From Sphaerolaimus hirsutus (Eukaryota; Nematoda; Chromadorea; Monhysterida; Sphaerolaimidae): a DNA stretch of 64,000 nucleotides. Every line of letters begins with the position of its first letter. The stretch's first letter is position 1. Where the stretch lies: NCBI GenBank assembly GCA_964036195.1, contig OZ038456.1, positions 5,952,001-6,016,000 on the forward strand, read 5' to 3'. Shown here one piece after another: positions 20,161 through 31,961 of this stretch. Position numbers and translations under genes: made by a program. Under the pieces are notes generated by a model, which was not told where the DNA came from, did not search any database, and worked only from the letters and a program-made list of their open reading frames with translations.

Positions 20161-21229
20161 ATCTGCAATTGTTTGAGTGGAATCAACGCACCTAGGATAT
20201 AAGTAACAGGTGAAAACAACAGAAATATCAAAAAGCAGGGTTTGTGGGCAGTGTTGTTAAAAGAATCGAACTTTTTCAAAGTAAACGTAAATGTAAAGTA
20301 TTTCTTTTTTACCCACCTTCTGAGTTCAGGAAACATAAAGTAACTTTCTTTTCTTTTATACACCAGTGAATGTGAGCAAATGTATTTAGATAACCTATGA
20401 AAATGTAAATGTGAGTATTTTTGAAAGTTTGGACTAAGTTTATCACTACTTTTCACTCTTTTTTGCCCATTTAAGTCTCAAATAAAGCAGTTCAAGGGCT
20501 TTTTTCCTATTTTCAGCTATTTTTTCTATTTTTAGATCTCGTCTCCACTTGTACGCATTGAAGAAGCCTATATAAAAGCATATCTAAAATACGTTTTCTG
20601 TACTCGAGTACTTTCAAAAGGTACATATATGTACAAGCGTGTACTGTACAGTTACGATGTAACTGGCGCGGCGCTAAAAAGATTGGCACATAAAAGCCGC
20701 GCCAAGCAAAAAGCGTCATGTTTTTTCTCTCGCTTTATTGGCGTTAGTATAAATAGGTCAATTACACAACTCCGTGCCTTATATTGCGAAAATAATATTG
20801 TGGCAGTGTGACATAAATACACTGGGCAGTGCAAATTGTTTTGGTCTATCAAACATAAACATCGCATCACAAACGCTTTCGCCCTATTTTATTCTAAGCC
20901 GACTTATCCACTGAATATCCCGCATTAATGTTCGATTGCCTCCTTCAACAAAGTCGTAAACATCCTACTGAGTATGCATGGCATTGCAAAAAATACGGGT
21001 TCAGTCTGTTCTATGTCAATTTATCATCAACTAGATAGCCATTTAATTACTAAAAAGATGAATAGGTAGGTATATGCTGTTCAGTACAAGTTGCACAGGC
21101 AAATGTCCACGAAAATGCTACATACAATCGTTGTAAGCTGAGTTGTGAAAGCGTATTTACGCTTACCAAAAATACTCGGGTATTTGGGTATTTATAATTA
21201 TGCTTACGTTTACGCTTTTACTAATATTC
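20161..21229. repeat. CAGAGTTGT-family remnants and unassigned sequence
   Basis: 20249-20640 begins CAGTGTTGTTAAAAGAATCG and holds AAACGTAAATGTAAAG and CTGTACTCGAGTACTTTC but lacks the matching right end. A short GCGCC patch is at 20660-20720. Another family fragment (GAGTTGTGAAAGCGTATTTA) is at about 21140-21225. No exon is supported between them. Confidence 0.5.
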
Positions 21230-21390
21230 AGCCGTGTGGAATCGCTGGAGCAATTGGTGTGAACATAAATATTTTGATCCCTTTCAGCCAAATGTGAGTC
21301 ATATTGCAGATTTCTTGGCATACGAACATTCAAATGTCCTTAGTTATGCATCTAAGGCTTCAGCTAAATCTGCACTTGTCACTGGCACCT
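21230..21390 (+). pseudogene. Fragment of a DIRS/Crypton-type tyrosine recombinase
   Basis: One frame reads VWNRWSNWCEHKYFDPF, then a hydrophobic HIADFLAYEH segment, then SYASKASAKSAL. This matches the order W..W..WC...DPF...V..FLA.....SY....SAL of the N-terminal core-binding domain in tyrosine-recombinase retroelements and related Cryptons. The catalytic Arg, His and Tyr region is absent; the frame decays and runs into a family A element. An acceptor-like ATATTCAG precedes it, so an exon of a host gene derived from such a recombinase is an alternative. Confidence 0.45.
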
Positions 21391-21496
21391 GGCACCTTCT
21401 TTTGGACATAAATTGTCTCAATGTTTTGCTCAAATGTTTGTCAGTCAGTTGTTTAATACAAAATCCAGCTTCCCTAAAGGGTTGGGAACTTTAAAA

Positions 21497-21954
21497 TACC
21501 GTATATCGTTGAATAAGTCCCCCGGGGAGTTATTTTTTCGTCAGAAGTTTCTGAGGGGGAGTTATTCGAGAGGGGGGAGTTATTCGAGGGGGGGGGGGTA
21601 TTTTTTCGTCTGTATTTCCAGTAAAATGTATGATAAATTTACTGCACAAATGAGGTAAATTTAGTAACATAAATGATTAGTAAAAATACAAAATTAACAA
21701 TTCAAGCAGTGAAAACAATGTTAGTGTCCTCTAGCTGCAAGATACTACATATATTTACATATTAAATACAGAGAACATTTTTTGTCAATGTGAAATGTTA
21801 TGAAATGTTTCTACCCATCAAAGTGGGAGGGGAGTTATTCGAGGGGGGAGTTGCTTTTCCTCACACTCACAAAAGGGGGGACTTAATCAAGAGGGGAGTT
21901 ATTCAAGAGGGGGGAGTTATTCGAGAGGGGGGACTTGTTCAAGGATATCCGTTA
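21497..21954. repeat. Family A variant (TTGAATAAGTCCCC form)
   Basis: Left end ACCGTATATCGTTGAATAAG, right end TTGTTCAAGGATATCCGT. Blocks such as GGGGAGTTATTCGAGAGG repeat near both ends and the centre is AT-rich and unrelated. Confidence 0.6.
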
Positions 21955-21966
21955 TCTGGTTTGGGT

Positions 21967-21993
21967 ATAATAATAATAATAATAATAATAATA
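21967..21993. repeat. TAA trinucleotide microsatellite
   Basis: About nine uninterrupted TAA units. Confidence 0.85.
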
Positions 21994-22090
21994 GTATTAT
22001 ACCTAAATGGATCCTGGGGTATCGGTTCGAAATTTTTTTCAGGTATCTGGTTCGGGTCAGGTCCGGTTCCCTCAGGCTAAATGTTTTAAC

Positions 22091-23314
22091 CAGGGTTGGC
22101 AGAATCTCAGAAAAAATAAAAAAATAAAAATAAAATGGAATATTCAAGAATAAAATAAAATAAAATAAAATGGAACATTAAAGAATAAAAATAAAAATTG
22201 TATAAAAATTTGAATTGAAAAGAAGCGCTTTTTTCCATCCCTAGTCAACTGCGAACAACCTCAGTTGACATCAAGGTTTTTAACAAATTCGTTGTAAAAA
22301 TGGCAATGTCAAGAACAGTGCATAGGGACCAGGGTTGGCAAAATCTCAGAAAAAAATAAAAATAAAATGGAATATTCAAGAATAAAATAAAATAAAATGG
22401 AAAATTTAAGAATAAAAATAAAAATTGTATAAAAATTTGAATTTTTGTAATTTTTTTGTAAAATTGTATAAAAATTCGTATTTTTGTAAAATTGTATAAA
22501 AATTCATTTTTTTGTAAACTTTTATCTCGTTGCTTGAGTTTCTACCTGTTTATTCATGGATATGGGAGCAGTCCCAAGTGTAAAGTGTCAAATGTCATGT
22601 AAAATGTCATGCAAAGTGTCAATTGTCATGACAAATGTAAGGTAAAGTGTAAATTGTCATGACATATAAAAAATAAAGTATCAATTGTCAAGCAAATTGT
22701 GTCCAAATCTTATGTTTGATATCTAAATCTTATGTTTTGTATCCAAATTATGTTGTTGTTGAATTCAAATCTTATGTGAACATTTGGATACAAAAACATA
22801 AGATTTGGATACAATACATACTATGGATACAAAAACACAAGATTTGGATACACAATTTACACTTTGCATGACATTTGACATGACACTTGACATTTTGCAT
22901 GACAATTGACACTTTACTTTACATTTGTCATGACAATTGACAAATTGCATCACATTTTATAAATGTGTCCAGCACACTCCACTAGTCCTTCTACTGAAAA
23001 TGCAAACCATTCTTATCAATAATTGTAACTTTACACTTGCAGCTAGCTAACAATACATACTGCATGCAACTTTTGAAAAGTAAGGGAAAAAATTGTCACA
23101 GGTTTTTCATGTATAGGTCTTATTATAACATTTTTCTGGCCTTGCATGCATGATTCTGATTTTTTGTAAAATTTTTGTAAAATGTGTCATTTTATTTTAT
23201 CAATGACTTTTGGGAATAAAATAAAATAAAATAAAATGAAACAAGAATAAAATTAAAATAAAATACAATTTTTATACAATTTTACTAAAATGAATTTTTA
23301 TAAAACCAACCCTG
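22091..23314. mobile_element. hAT-like foldback with CAGGGTTGG ends, 1224 bp
   Basis: CAGGGTTGGCAGAATCTCAG to AAAACCAACCCTG with a perfect 8-bp duplication GTTTTAAC (22083-22090, 23315-23322). The flanks are filled with AAAATAAAATGG arrays. The core contains a family G-like inverted segment (GTCCCAAGTGTAAAGTGTCA near 22570, GACAATTGACACTTTAC near 22905) and a partly duplicated end near 22331. No transposase. Confidence 0.83.
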
Positions 23315-23322
23315 GTTTTAAC

Positions 23323-24267
23323 AACTGGGAAAATAAATCAGAGACTAATTGATTTGACTAAACAGTAGTCTAGCCATTCCTAACCAGCCCACCCATCAAA
23401 AATTCATTTTACTATCAATTCAGTAATGTTGATCAATCAAACAATGAACAAGACCGAGGACTCAATGCAACAATGTTTCTAGCAGTTATACAAGTGCGCC
23501 AAGGGAATGAAATTTCATATTTTATTCATTTCTCATTTTATCCATTCCGCAGAAGTTGTGAGATAAAATTTACCTGAGTTTTATCATTACAATGTGAAAT
23601 TTAATATGCCATAAAGTCATTATACTCCTTTTTAATCAATTATTACTTCAGATTCATTATTTCACATAAATATTCATTTTGTTGAAAATGTTCATAATGT
23701 TCATATCTATTCATAGACACAAATATCTATTCAAAATTATGAGATGATCAAATAAAGTTCATGAATAATTCATCATGATAATAATTCATTCTTTGATCAC
23801 TATACTTATTAAATAAACATTAAATCAAAAATATCCATTGAAGACTAATTGCTCTTGTTCAGTAAACTTCAAGCGGGAAATGAACACCTGTATAACTTAT
23901 ATAGGTCACCCAACAGACTTTTTCACTGCATCGTCTGTAATCCTCATTTAACATCTGGTGGCAATCCCAAGTAAAGTGAAAAGTGTAAAGTAAAGTGTCA
24001 AGTGACTCCGAATCATCTCCGAGTGACTCAGGAACCGGCCGCTCAGATGGAATGCGACCCCGATCCCAAAAGTTTCCTTCCTCAGTTATTCTGATGGTGG
24101 TGATCAGTGAAAATCGAATTTTCGGAATTTTTTGAAAATGTCAAAAGTTGGCATATTTGACAGGGGTTTCAGCCTGGGTGCTGGAGGGGGGAACAGTCCG
24201 TTCAGTGTGTTTTGAGTGTGCATTGGCAAATTTAGAAACGTTTTTACATTTTGTTAAAAAAGCAAAA
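23323..24267. other. AT-rich region with a short Ser-rich open frame
   Basis: Mostly unassigned. On the plus strand about 23995-24132 reads SSDSESSPSDSGTGRSDG followed by a more hydrophobic stretch and a stop. Composition resembles a disordered coding segment, but it lies next to GTGTAAAGTAAAGTGTCAAG repeats and has no clear acceptor. Confidence 0.25.
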
Positions 24268-24691
24268 TACCGTATTACCTCGAATCATACGGCCCCCCCT
24301 TGAATAACCCCCCCTCGAATTACCCCCCCGCCCAAAAATGGGCTGGGGAAATAATAAACCCCCCCCCCTCGAAATACCCCCCCTCCAGAATGATGTACAT
24401 CATGTCTGCAATGTACATGATGTATTTATTACTGCTTATTTGTATCACAGCTACACATAGACTTGTTTGTGTAGCAATCTACGTATTTATGTTCAAATAT
24501 ATCCTAATTGGACGTATTCATTACCTGTTTTGGGTGCGAAAATGCCTCTCTTTACTACGATCCTTACGAAAATTTCTGACGAAATAATAACCCCCCCCCC
24601 CCTTGAATAGACCCCCCCTCGAATAAACCCCCCTCAAATTTTGCTGGCGAAATAATAAACCCCCATGGGGGTATTTCGAGATAATACGGTA
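24268..24691. repeat. Family A element, long form
   Basis: TACCGTATTACCTCGAATCA to CGAGATAATACGGTA. CCCCCCTCGAATAACC blocks flank a unique centre with ATGATGTACATCATG and ACACATAGACTTGTTTGTG. A close relative in the same orientation is at 58653-59101. Confidence 0.75.
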
Positions 24692-24774
24692 AGCAATTTA
24701 AAAATAGCGATTGGGATCATTGAAAAAAACAGTTTTCCGCCCCTAGCCAGGAAAATGGCACCAGGTTTCAAAAG

Positions 24775-25002
24775 CGGCATGGTGCTTTGAAATCACAACG
24801 CAAACCATTTCTATCGCGTAATTAAACAAAAAGTTCGGTTGTTTCCGGTATTGAGGTCGGTTCCGGGTATTAGTGCCGGTTCTCAGTTCCGGTTCGGGTA
24901 TCTTTTTTTGGTTCTGGTTCTCGGTTCCAAAATATGCTTGGAACCGCAATTCGGTTCGGTTCGGTTCAGTTCGGTTGGGGTCGGTTCGAGGTCCCAACCC
25001 TA
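24775..25002. repeat. Truncated TAGGGTTGG-type hAT MITE
   Basis: Iterated GGTTCGGTTC and GGTTCCGG words ending in TCCCAACCCTA. The left end is lost next to a short GCGGCATGGTGCTTT patch of the GCGCC family. Confidence 0.5.
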
Positions 25003-25016
25003 GTACATGATATATT

Positions 25017-25500
25017 TACCGTATTTCCTCGAATTACCCCCCGGGGGGTTATTTTTTCAGAGTGAAAATTTTGAGAGAAAAACGTGAAAAATGCAACAAT
25101 AACCACCATTTATAAGTTTTTACAGCCTTATATAAGGATGTAGATGGTATAAACAATGTTCTAACGTAACACAGTAAGTGTTTTGAACATCTGTTATGCA
25201 TTTCCCGACCACAAATTTATAGTGCCCATTTTGAGGGGGGGGGGGGGTATTTCGAGGAAATACGGTATTCATGCCATTTTGCATCACAGCTACAATATAC
25301 GCTAGTTTGTATAGTGAGTGATGTAGTCCGATAAATCGTATTTAGTGACGTTTATTACCGGTTTTGTTTATGTAGTAGCGTATTCTTTACTATGAATTTG
25401 CCGAAAATTTCTGACGAAATAATAACCGCCCCCCCCCTCGAAAAAGCCCCCTTCGAAATACCCTTTCAAAATTTTCACGAAAAACTAGAGGAAATACGGT
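25017..25500. repeat. Family A elements in series
   Basis: 25017-25267 runs from TACCGTATTTCCTCGAATTA to GGAAATACGGTA. Its centre, with GTTTTTACAGCC and GTTCTAACGTAACACAG, recurs at 60284-60529 and inverted at 45481-45750. 25268-25500 is a second right half ending AGAGGAAATACGGTGC. Confidence 0.7.
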
Positions 25501-25910
25501 GCTTACATTTACTATACAAAATACCTGGGCACTATTTAACAACTTTAACAATGCCACTAGGTAAGTAAGAGAGCACCCGCTGAGATTTTTTTGTTTTGTG
25601 CAGTTGGCTCAATTCCAGCAGTTTTTTTATCCTAATTTTAGAGCACCCTTTTATATTTATTTATTTTGTCACCCAATTGAAGTAAAAAGTGTAGCTTCTA
25701 TTGGAGACCCTATTGGAAGAAATACGGTATTCCATAATTTGTATCGGTGCAGCGAACACATTACCTCGCACAAAAAACATGATTTTCTTCATTGGGCGCT
25801 ATTGTTTTTACATGCCTAAGATGATATAAATAATCAATGAACCAAGTGGACATGATGCGCGGAGGTAGGCTCTTGTCACACATAACTTATTTTTTATGCA
25901 TTGGACAGCA
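25501..25910. other. Gene-free spacer with a family B fragment
   Basis: Contains TTCTATTGGAGACCC and TTGGAAGAAATACGGTA near 25690-25732, the right part of a family B element. The open frame around 25600-25820 has no domain and overlaps it. Confidence 0.4.
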
Positions 25911-26355
25911 TACCGTATTTCCTCGAAATACCCCCGGGGGGTGATTGTTTCATAGTGGTCCCGAGAGGGGGGGGGGGGGGTTAAACGAGGGGGGTATTTC
26001 GAGGGGGGGGTTATTATTTAGCCAGAAATTTTTTCAAATTCTAAGTACAAAATGGTCGTTTGTGATGTACACTGGGGTGCTGGGGTAGAAAAATGCATCA
26101 ATAACTGACATGTATAGACTCCTGTAGACTAATATTAGTACGTAGATGGTATAAACACTGTTCTAACGTGATTCCGACATTGTTTTAACGTGTGTTCTGC
26201 ACTACGCAGAGCACAAACTGCAGTATTTGTCATGTACGTTCTCTTTACACTCAATCTGGGGGGGGGGTATTTCGAGGGGGGGGGTGATTGTTTCATAGTG
26301 GTCTCGAGAGGGGGGGGGGGGTCAAACGAGGGGGGTATTTCGAGGAAATACGGTA
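25911..26355. repeat. Family A element, long form
   Basis: TACCGTATTTCCTCGAAATA to GGAAATACGGTA. The centre contains CACTGTTCTAACGTGA and GTGTTCTGCACTACGCAGA followed by CACAAACTGCAGTA, shared with 31551-31961 and 62070-62510. Confidence 0.78.
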
Positions 26356-26412
26356 GAATAGTTTCATCATAGTGTTATGGAAGGGTAAGATAAGTAAATA
26401 TAGGTAATGCCT

Positions 26413-26536
26413 ATTACCGTATTTCTCCTAATACAACGGCATACCTCCGATAGAACGGCACCTCTAATAGAACGGCAGGTAAAAAAGGTGACGAAAAAAA
26501 TAGAACGGGGCTCTTCTATTAGAAGAAATACGGTAC
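26413..26536. repeat. Family B element, compact copy
   Basis: TACCGTATTTCTCCTAATAC to TATTAGAAGAAATACGGTA in 124 bp, with AATAGAACGGCA iterated between. This is the most compact complete example of the family here. Confidence 0.78.
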
Positions 26537-26559
26537 ATTATACATACCTTATTTACACG

Positions 26560-27363
26560 GTGGACCACATGCTATGATCATTCTGAATGAAACACTCCAT
26601 CATAGCAGTATTATTAACTCATAGCATAAGTATCCCGCTCGCGCGTTATCGACCATGACATAAGTAATTTTGGGCGCACACTTTTCCTTGCTGGTTTGGC
26701 CGAGGGTATACGCCCTATTGGTTGGCCGAAAAGAGACATTTTTGAGTTGACGGATAAAATTTTGACCGTCAACTGTGGGGCAACTGGTGCAATGCGCGAA
26801 TGGAATGGAAAAAATGCGCGCGGTGATCGGCTTTGTTAAAATTAAAGGGAGTGTTCGCGTCGGTGTTTAATGAAAATTACGGCCTGTAAATTATGCCACT
26901 GTTTCGGGGATGTAAATATGAAGAAATGAAATAAAATGTCGCTCAAATTCCTGGCACATTATTGAACGTATAATCCGAAAAATGCGCAGTCGATAAGCTA
27001 CCTAGATCCTAGGTTTGATTCTATTCTTAGATTTTATGAGTAGTGAGTGCCTAGCACTAACAGCACACAAACTACACCCTTTTTTGAGAAATGGAACACA
27101 CAAATCCACCCATTTACAAATATTACAAGTCTTACACACAAATATTACACACAAATATTACAACATTATTACACGCGGCGTTACAATAAAATCATGTTAC
27201 AGCGAAACCAACCTACCTTATTGTAACTAAAATTATTACACTCGTGCATGTTACAGCGAAACACCTTATTACACTCGCGCACGTTACAGCGAAACATTGT
27301 TGCTGTAAAATTATTACAGCAAACAGCGGCATAGTATAAAATGGGACCTTTTTGATATGATCA
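26560..27363. repeat. Dispersed repeat shared with 54302-54500, and unassigned sequence
   Basis: 26572-26690 carries CTGAATGAAACACTCCATCA, CATAAGTATCC, CGCGTTATC and CATAAGTAATTTTGGGCGCA, found inverted and in the same order at 54302-54500. 27160-27325 has several TTACAGCGAAAC and ATTACAC words. No exon identified. Confidence 0.5.
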
Positions 27364-27517
27364 CAATAAAATTATGGAAGACACGCAAAGCTCGTCGATA
27401 GCCCGCAGCAGCCAGGAGAACAAATACCACCAGACAACCTGTCATCAGATGAGGAAGAGTTTGATGAAAACAAAACCAACAACGAGGAAGCCGACGACAT
27501 CACACTCAAAATTTGAA
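27364..27517 (+). CDS. Short acidic open frame, possible 3' exon
   Basis: After a TAA, the frame encodes about 50 residues ending in an acidic tail with SSDEEEFDEN, closed by TGA at 27515-27517. A second frame from the ATG at 27376 is also open but basic. Acidic C-terminal tails are common in many proteins and no domain is recognisable; no acceptor is convincing. It abuts the truncated repeat that starts near 27530. It could be a last exon, a transposon scrap or chance. Confidence 0.22.
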
Positions 27518-27529
27518 ATTCACCCCCAG

Positions 27530-28205
27530 CAAATTTTCTTATGAAGGCATTTTGAGGTAAGGTTTTTTACACAATTTGAAACCTTTAACCCTCCTCTATA
27601 AATCATTGTAAACCAGCAGTTCAAGTATCTAATAAAAAAAAGTTGTAAAAAGTGATGTTTTTGTCACCCACTTGGGGAAGGGGTTCATGTGGTGGCCAGT
27701 TTTAGAGGATATTTCATGCTTATTTCACATTGTCAACCACATTAGTGTTAAAACAACACAAAAGTGTCCATTTTTTGAAATTCAATTGGATAGTGGACTT
27801 GTGTGGGACAGTAACATTTTAATAAATTTTAAACTTTGCACCCCACACTGTGGTGAGTTGCCAAAAACCGCCTCGCCAGTGTATAGTAGGGGAGGGGTGT
27901 TGGTGACACATCCCCAAAAATTAGATCTATACCCCTCCCACAGCTGGAGATATGGGTCCCGCAGTGTAAGAAATCAACTGGGAGCCGGACCTGTGAGGGG
28001 CAGTGAAAACGCTGCAAACTTTTTTCACATATATGGCGAACCCTCTATAGTGAGTCGCCGCTGCCCCATTTATTCATGTGGGGTAGTGGAGGGTTGCGCC
28101 TATATACCACCCAAGTTTTAGTTTTCCACCCCTCCCACAACCGGAGATATGGCCTGCGAAGTGAAAAAAAAAAAATAGGCGGCCGGACTTGATCGGGAAG
28201 GTGTT
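27530..28205. repeat. Truncated copy of the TAAACACCTTCCC element
   Basis: Corresponds to the right part of 55933-57362: AGGCATTTTGAGGTAAGG, AAACCAGCAGTTCAAGTATC, GTATAGTAGGGGAGGGGTG and CCTCCCACAGCTGGAGATA occur in the same order, and it ends with GATCGGGAAGGTGTTTA. The left half is missing. Confidence 0.65.
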
Positions 28206-29157
28206 TACTTATTTTTAAAAATATACAAAGAAAACCCGAAGTAAATATTAACCCCAAAAATATGAATACCGTAGCAATTATCCAGGACAGTTGTTCAGAA
28301 ACACTTTTAACCACCCAGCAGAATACCAGGGCCTTTGGACCTATTGTCTAATTGGTGTGCTCTACACTCGTTCGCATGGTAGATGAGTGAGCGTGCTTTA
28401 AATAGCATGTTAAGTTTTAAGAAAAATAAAAATAAAATAAAATTTTAATAAAAATAAAATGAAAATAGAATAAAATTTTAATAAAAATGAAAAAAAAGTT
28501 TAGTAAAAATAATTTTACTTAAATCAATCCTGGTCATGAAAAAAAAACAGTAAAAAAAACAATAAAATAAAAATAAAATTTTAATAAAATCACACCATTT
28601 GCAATACAAATACGCGTGCGCGGTGTGGTGGAAATGCGTGTGCGCGTGTAACTGCATGTATTTATCTATACATGATTGTATATTTTTCGGTGCCTGCATG
28701 ATCAGCACCATGGTAGATGAGTGAGCGTGCTTTAAATAGCATGTTAAGTTTTTAAGAAAAATTGAAGAATAAAATAAAGTGTAAAATTGAAGAATAAAAT
28801 AAAAAATAAAATAAAAATAAAAATGTTGAAGAATAAAATAAAAATAATTTTACTTAAATTAATACTGGTCGGTCACAAAATATAATAAAAAAAATAAAAA
28901 TAAAATTAAAATAAAATGTTGAAGAATAAAATAAAAATAATTTTACTTAAATTAATACTGGTCACAAAATATAATAAAAAATAAAAATAAAATTAAAATA
29001 AAATGTTGAAGAATAAAATAAAAATAGAATAAAATTTTAATAAAAATGTTGAAGAATAAAGTATAAAGAATTTTACTTAAATCAATCCTGGTCACAAAAT
29101 AAAATAAAAAAAATCAAATAAAAATAAAATTTTTGTAAAACACATACAAACCCATAT
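28206..29157. repeat. AAAATAAAAT-rich arrays of the CAGGGTTGG family
   Basis: From about 28425 the sequence is dominated by AATAAAATTTTAATAAAA and TTGAAGAATAAAAT blocks, with TTACTTAAATTAATACTGGT repeated directly at about 28850, 28940 and 29070. Right ends read ATCAATCCTGGTC or similar, degenerate forms of CCAACCCTG. The array probably caused the assembly gap that follows. Confidence 0.6.
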
Positions 29158-29357
29158 NNNNNNNNNNNNNNNNNNNNNNNNNNNNNNNNNNNNNNNNNNN
29201 NNNNNNNNNNNNNNNNNNNNNNNNNNNNNNNNNNNNNNNNNNNNNNNNNNNNNNNNNNNNNNNNNNNNNNNNNNNNNNNNNNNNNNNNNNNNNNNNNNNN
29301 NNNNNNNNNNNNNNNNNNNNNNNNNNNNNNNNNNNNNNNNNNNNNNNNNNNNNNNNN
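29158..29357. other. Assembly gap, 200 N
   Basis: Exactly 200 unknown bases inside an AT-rich repeat array, a round number that suggests a placeholder or estimated length. Confidence 0.98.
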
Positions 29358-29820
29358 TATTTATGTACGACCCAAGGGGGTTATTTTTCAAGCCAGTTTT
29401 GACGCAGATCTAATTCAGAAAAAGAGTTATGCAAGTTTTCTACTTATTAATCAGAAAATGCTATAGATAGATATTTAAGTCAACTTGCTTCACAATGCCA
29501 TGCAATTTTTGAGCCTCGATTACAGCTCAACCATAAAACGCAAAATACAAACGGAAAATGTTCAACAGAAAATTACCTATGGCTATGAAAATTAAAAATT
29601 CAAGCCTGCTCAAAAAACTCCCAAAAAGAATAGCTGTATTAGGACGATCCGCAACAAAGTTTCTCTTTGGAACATTAGAGATGAAAGATTAATCAGCTGT
29701 GATGGGGAATGGGGATGATGTGATATATTGTGGTGCCAATTGAAGTCTGAATAGCATATTCAGTCGCGCAGACCAATTCATTGTAGTTGAACAAACTTGG
29801 ACTGCCTAACAAGGTGCCTC
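29358..29820. other. Gene-free segment
   Basis: No exon or complete repeat seen; a partial family A-like GGGGGTTATTTTTCA sits next to the gap. Confidence 0.35.
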
Positions 29821-30433
29821 TGCCAGTTCCGCAAATTGAGAAGTGAGAAGTAAAATGGCAAAAGTGACGTGAAATGGCAAGTAAATTGTCAAAGGCGAAG
29901 TTAAGTAAAAAGAAAAAGAAAAAGTAATTTATCTTCGCTTTTGCCATTTTACTTCTCAATTCACTTCTCTTTTGCCATTTAACTTCTCAATTCACTTCTC
30001 TTTTGCCATTTTACTCCTCAATTCACTTCTCTTTTGCCATTTTACTTCTCAATTCACTTCTCTTTTGCCATTTTACTTCTCAATTCACTTCTCTTTTGCC
30101 ATTTTACTTCTCAATTCACTTCTCTTTTGCCACTTTACTTCTCAATTCACTTCTCTTTTGCCATTTCACTTCTCAATTCACTTCTCTTTTGCCATTTTAC
30201 TTCTCAATTCACTTCTCTTTTGCCATTTTACTTCTCAATTCACTTCTCTTTTGCCATTTTACTTCTCAATTCACTTCTCTTTTGCCATTTTACTTCTCAA
30301 TTCACTTCTCTTTTGCCATTTTACTTCTCAATTCACTTCTCTTTTGCCATTTTACTTCTCAATTCACTTCTCTTTTGCCATTTTACTTCTCAATTCACTT
30401 CTCTTTTGCCATTTCACTTCTCACTTCTCAATT
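29821..30433. repeat. 31-bp minisatellite inside a family P element
   Basis: The left end TGCCAGTTCCGCAAATTGAG matches the family P terminus. From about 29938 a 31-bp unit with core TTTTGCCATTTTACTTCTC is repeated about 16 times with rare single-base changes; the inverted unit appears on the left arm (GAGAAGTAAAATGGCAAAAG). The right terminus is lost. Because 31 is not a multiple of three and the unit has no stop in any plus frame, three overlapping open frames result; they are artefacts. Confidence 0.9.
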
Positions 30434-30627
30434 TATCGGATGATCGATTGGAGAATGTTCAGCACTACGGTATAGATTGCGAAAAATATGTCCCGGAAGA
30501 ATTAAATCGCGCTCCTGGTATCAGGAGTGTTTGATGATGTGTTTTTGATGAGCTGAAGTCTTCATCTGATGAAAACGTTATAAAGACAAGACAGATATGT
30601 ACCTGTTCTGCAATCATTAGGTACCAA
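30434..30627. other. Short unique spacer
   Basis: Nothing recognised. Confidence 0.3.
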
Positions 30628-31190
30628 TCCCAGACCCTGTAAAATGTCAAATGTCATGCAGTGTCAAACATACCGCAAGAAACGTTTATATTTTTCATGC
30701 TCAAATTCTTAATAGGTGTAACATAATCACCGTTTTTATGTTTAACCTAAAATTTCAACAAAAAACCCTTACTTTCTCAGGCCACGGAAATGCGTGACTT
30801 TTCACGCATCATAAATCCCATCCAAAATGTTGATCATTGGTGCCAAAATGTCTGGCAAGGTGATTTACAGTGTGGCTTGATTTACAGTGTGGCTGTTGAA
30901 TTGATTTGCTTTGTCTTGTAAGAATAGTCGATATTTGTGATAATTATTTATTATGTGTGTGCGGAAGGACCGATACCGCTTATTGGCTGTCCCTGACGTG
31001 TGAGCGAAATAAATGCTTTTCTTTGCGCGAAAAATCCGCTCTATCCTGAAATTAAATTAAATTAAATTAAAGTCATGGAAAATGCCCTGCAAAATGGCAA
31101 ATAGGTTGCCGTTTTGCAGGGCATTTTCAACGACTTTTGCCACTTTGCATGACATTTGACATTTGACAGGACTTTTTACAGGGTCCGGGA
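30628..31190. repeat. Family G element, ACCCTGTAAA ends
   Basis: CCCAGACCCTGTAAAATGTC at the left and TTTTTACAGGGTCCGGG at the right are inverted; the inner right arm repeats CATGACATTTGAC. A shorter inverted pair (GGAAAATGCCCTGCAAAATG, TTTTGCAGGGCATTTTC) lies at 31078-31128, next to an ATTAA pentamer run. Confidence 0.6.
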
Positions 31191-31550
31191 GTGCCCCCAG
31201 AACAAATCATTCCGACTTCAAAACCACCAAACGACAACTTACTCATCATTGGCAGTTTATTCACTTAAGCCATCCTAATACCATATTTCTTCTAATAGAA
31301 CGACATACCAATAGAAGGGCACCTCCAATACGGTGGCAGCTTTTCGCACGTCTTTCTGCTCACGAAAACAATACAATACCCCCCCCAGTTCTTATGGCAG
31401 CCTCTTATAGAACGGCAGTCTGAAATAACTTTGCAAGTGTGTTATTTAGTTGATTTAACTTACTACGAAGTAGCGAGTTCAACTGACTACTACACAAGTG
31501 TGCCAAAAATGAAAATGTAGAAAATCAATGGGGAGACTGCTCAAAGCATT
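31191..31550. repeat. Family B fragment and spacer
   Basis: ACCATATTTCTTCTAATAGA at 31280 and TATAGAACGGCAG at 31407 mark a degenerate family B copy. The rest is unassigned. Confidence 0.45.
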
Positions 31551-31961
31551 TACCGTATTTCCTCGAAATACCCCCCGGGGGTGATTGTTTCATAGTGGTC
31601 CCGAGGGGGGGGGGGGTTATTATTTCACAAGAAATTTTTTGGAAACCAAGTACGAAATTGTCGTCTGAAACGTACGCAGACGTCGAAAAATGCAACAAAA
31701 ACCGCCATTTATAAGGTTCTGTAGACTAATATTAGTATGTAGGTGGTATGTACACTGTTCTAACGTGACACCGACATTGTTTTAACGTGTGTTCTGCAGT
31801 ACACAGAACACAAACTACAGTTATTGTCATGTACGTTCCCTTTACACTCAATTTGGGGGGGGGGGTATTTCGAGGGGGGGGGGGTGATTGTTTCATAGTG
31901 GTCTCGAGAGGGGAGGGGGGTCAAACGAGGGGGGGGGGGGGTATTTCGAGGAAATACGGTA
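31551..31961. repeat. Family A element, long form
   Basis: TACCGTATTTCCTCGAAATA to GGAAATACGGTA with the ACTGTTCTAACGTGACA and TGTTCTGCAGTACACAGA centre. Very similar to 25911-26355. Confidence 0.78.

Noticed and set aside
29972..30534. Three overlapping frames of 146-167 codons
   Set aside because: They are the three readings of a stop-free 31-bp minisatellite; the peptide repeat of 31 residues equals three DNA units.
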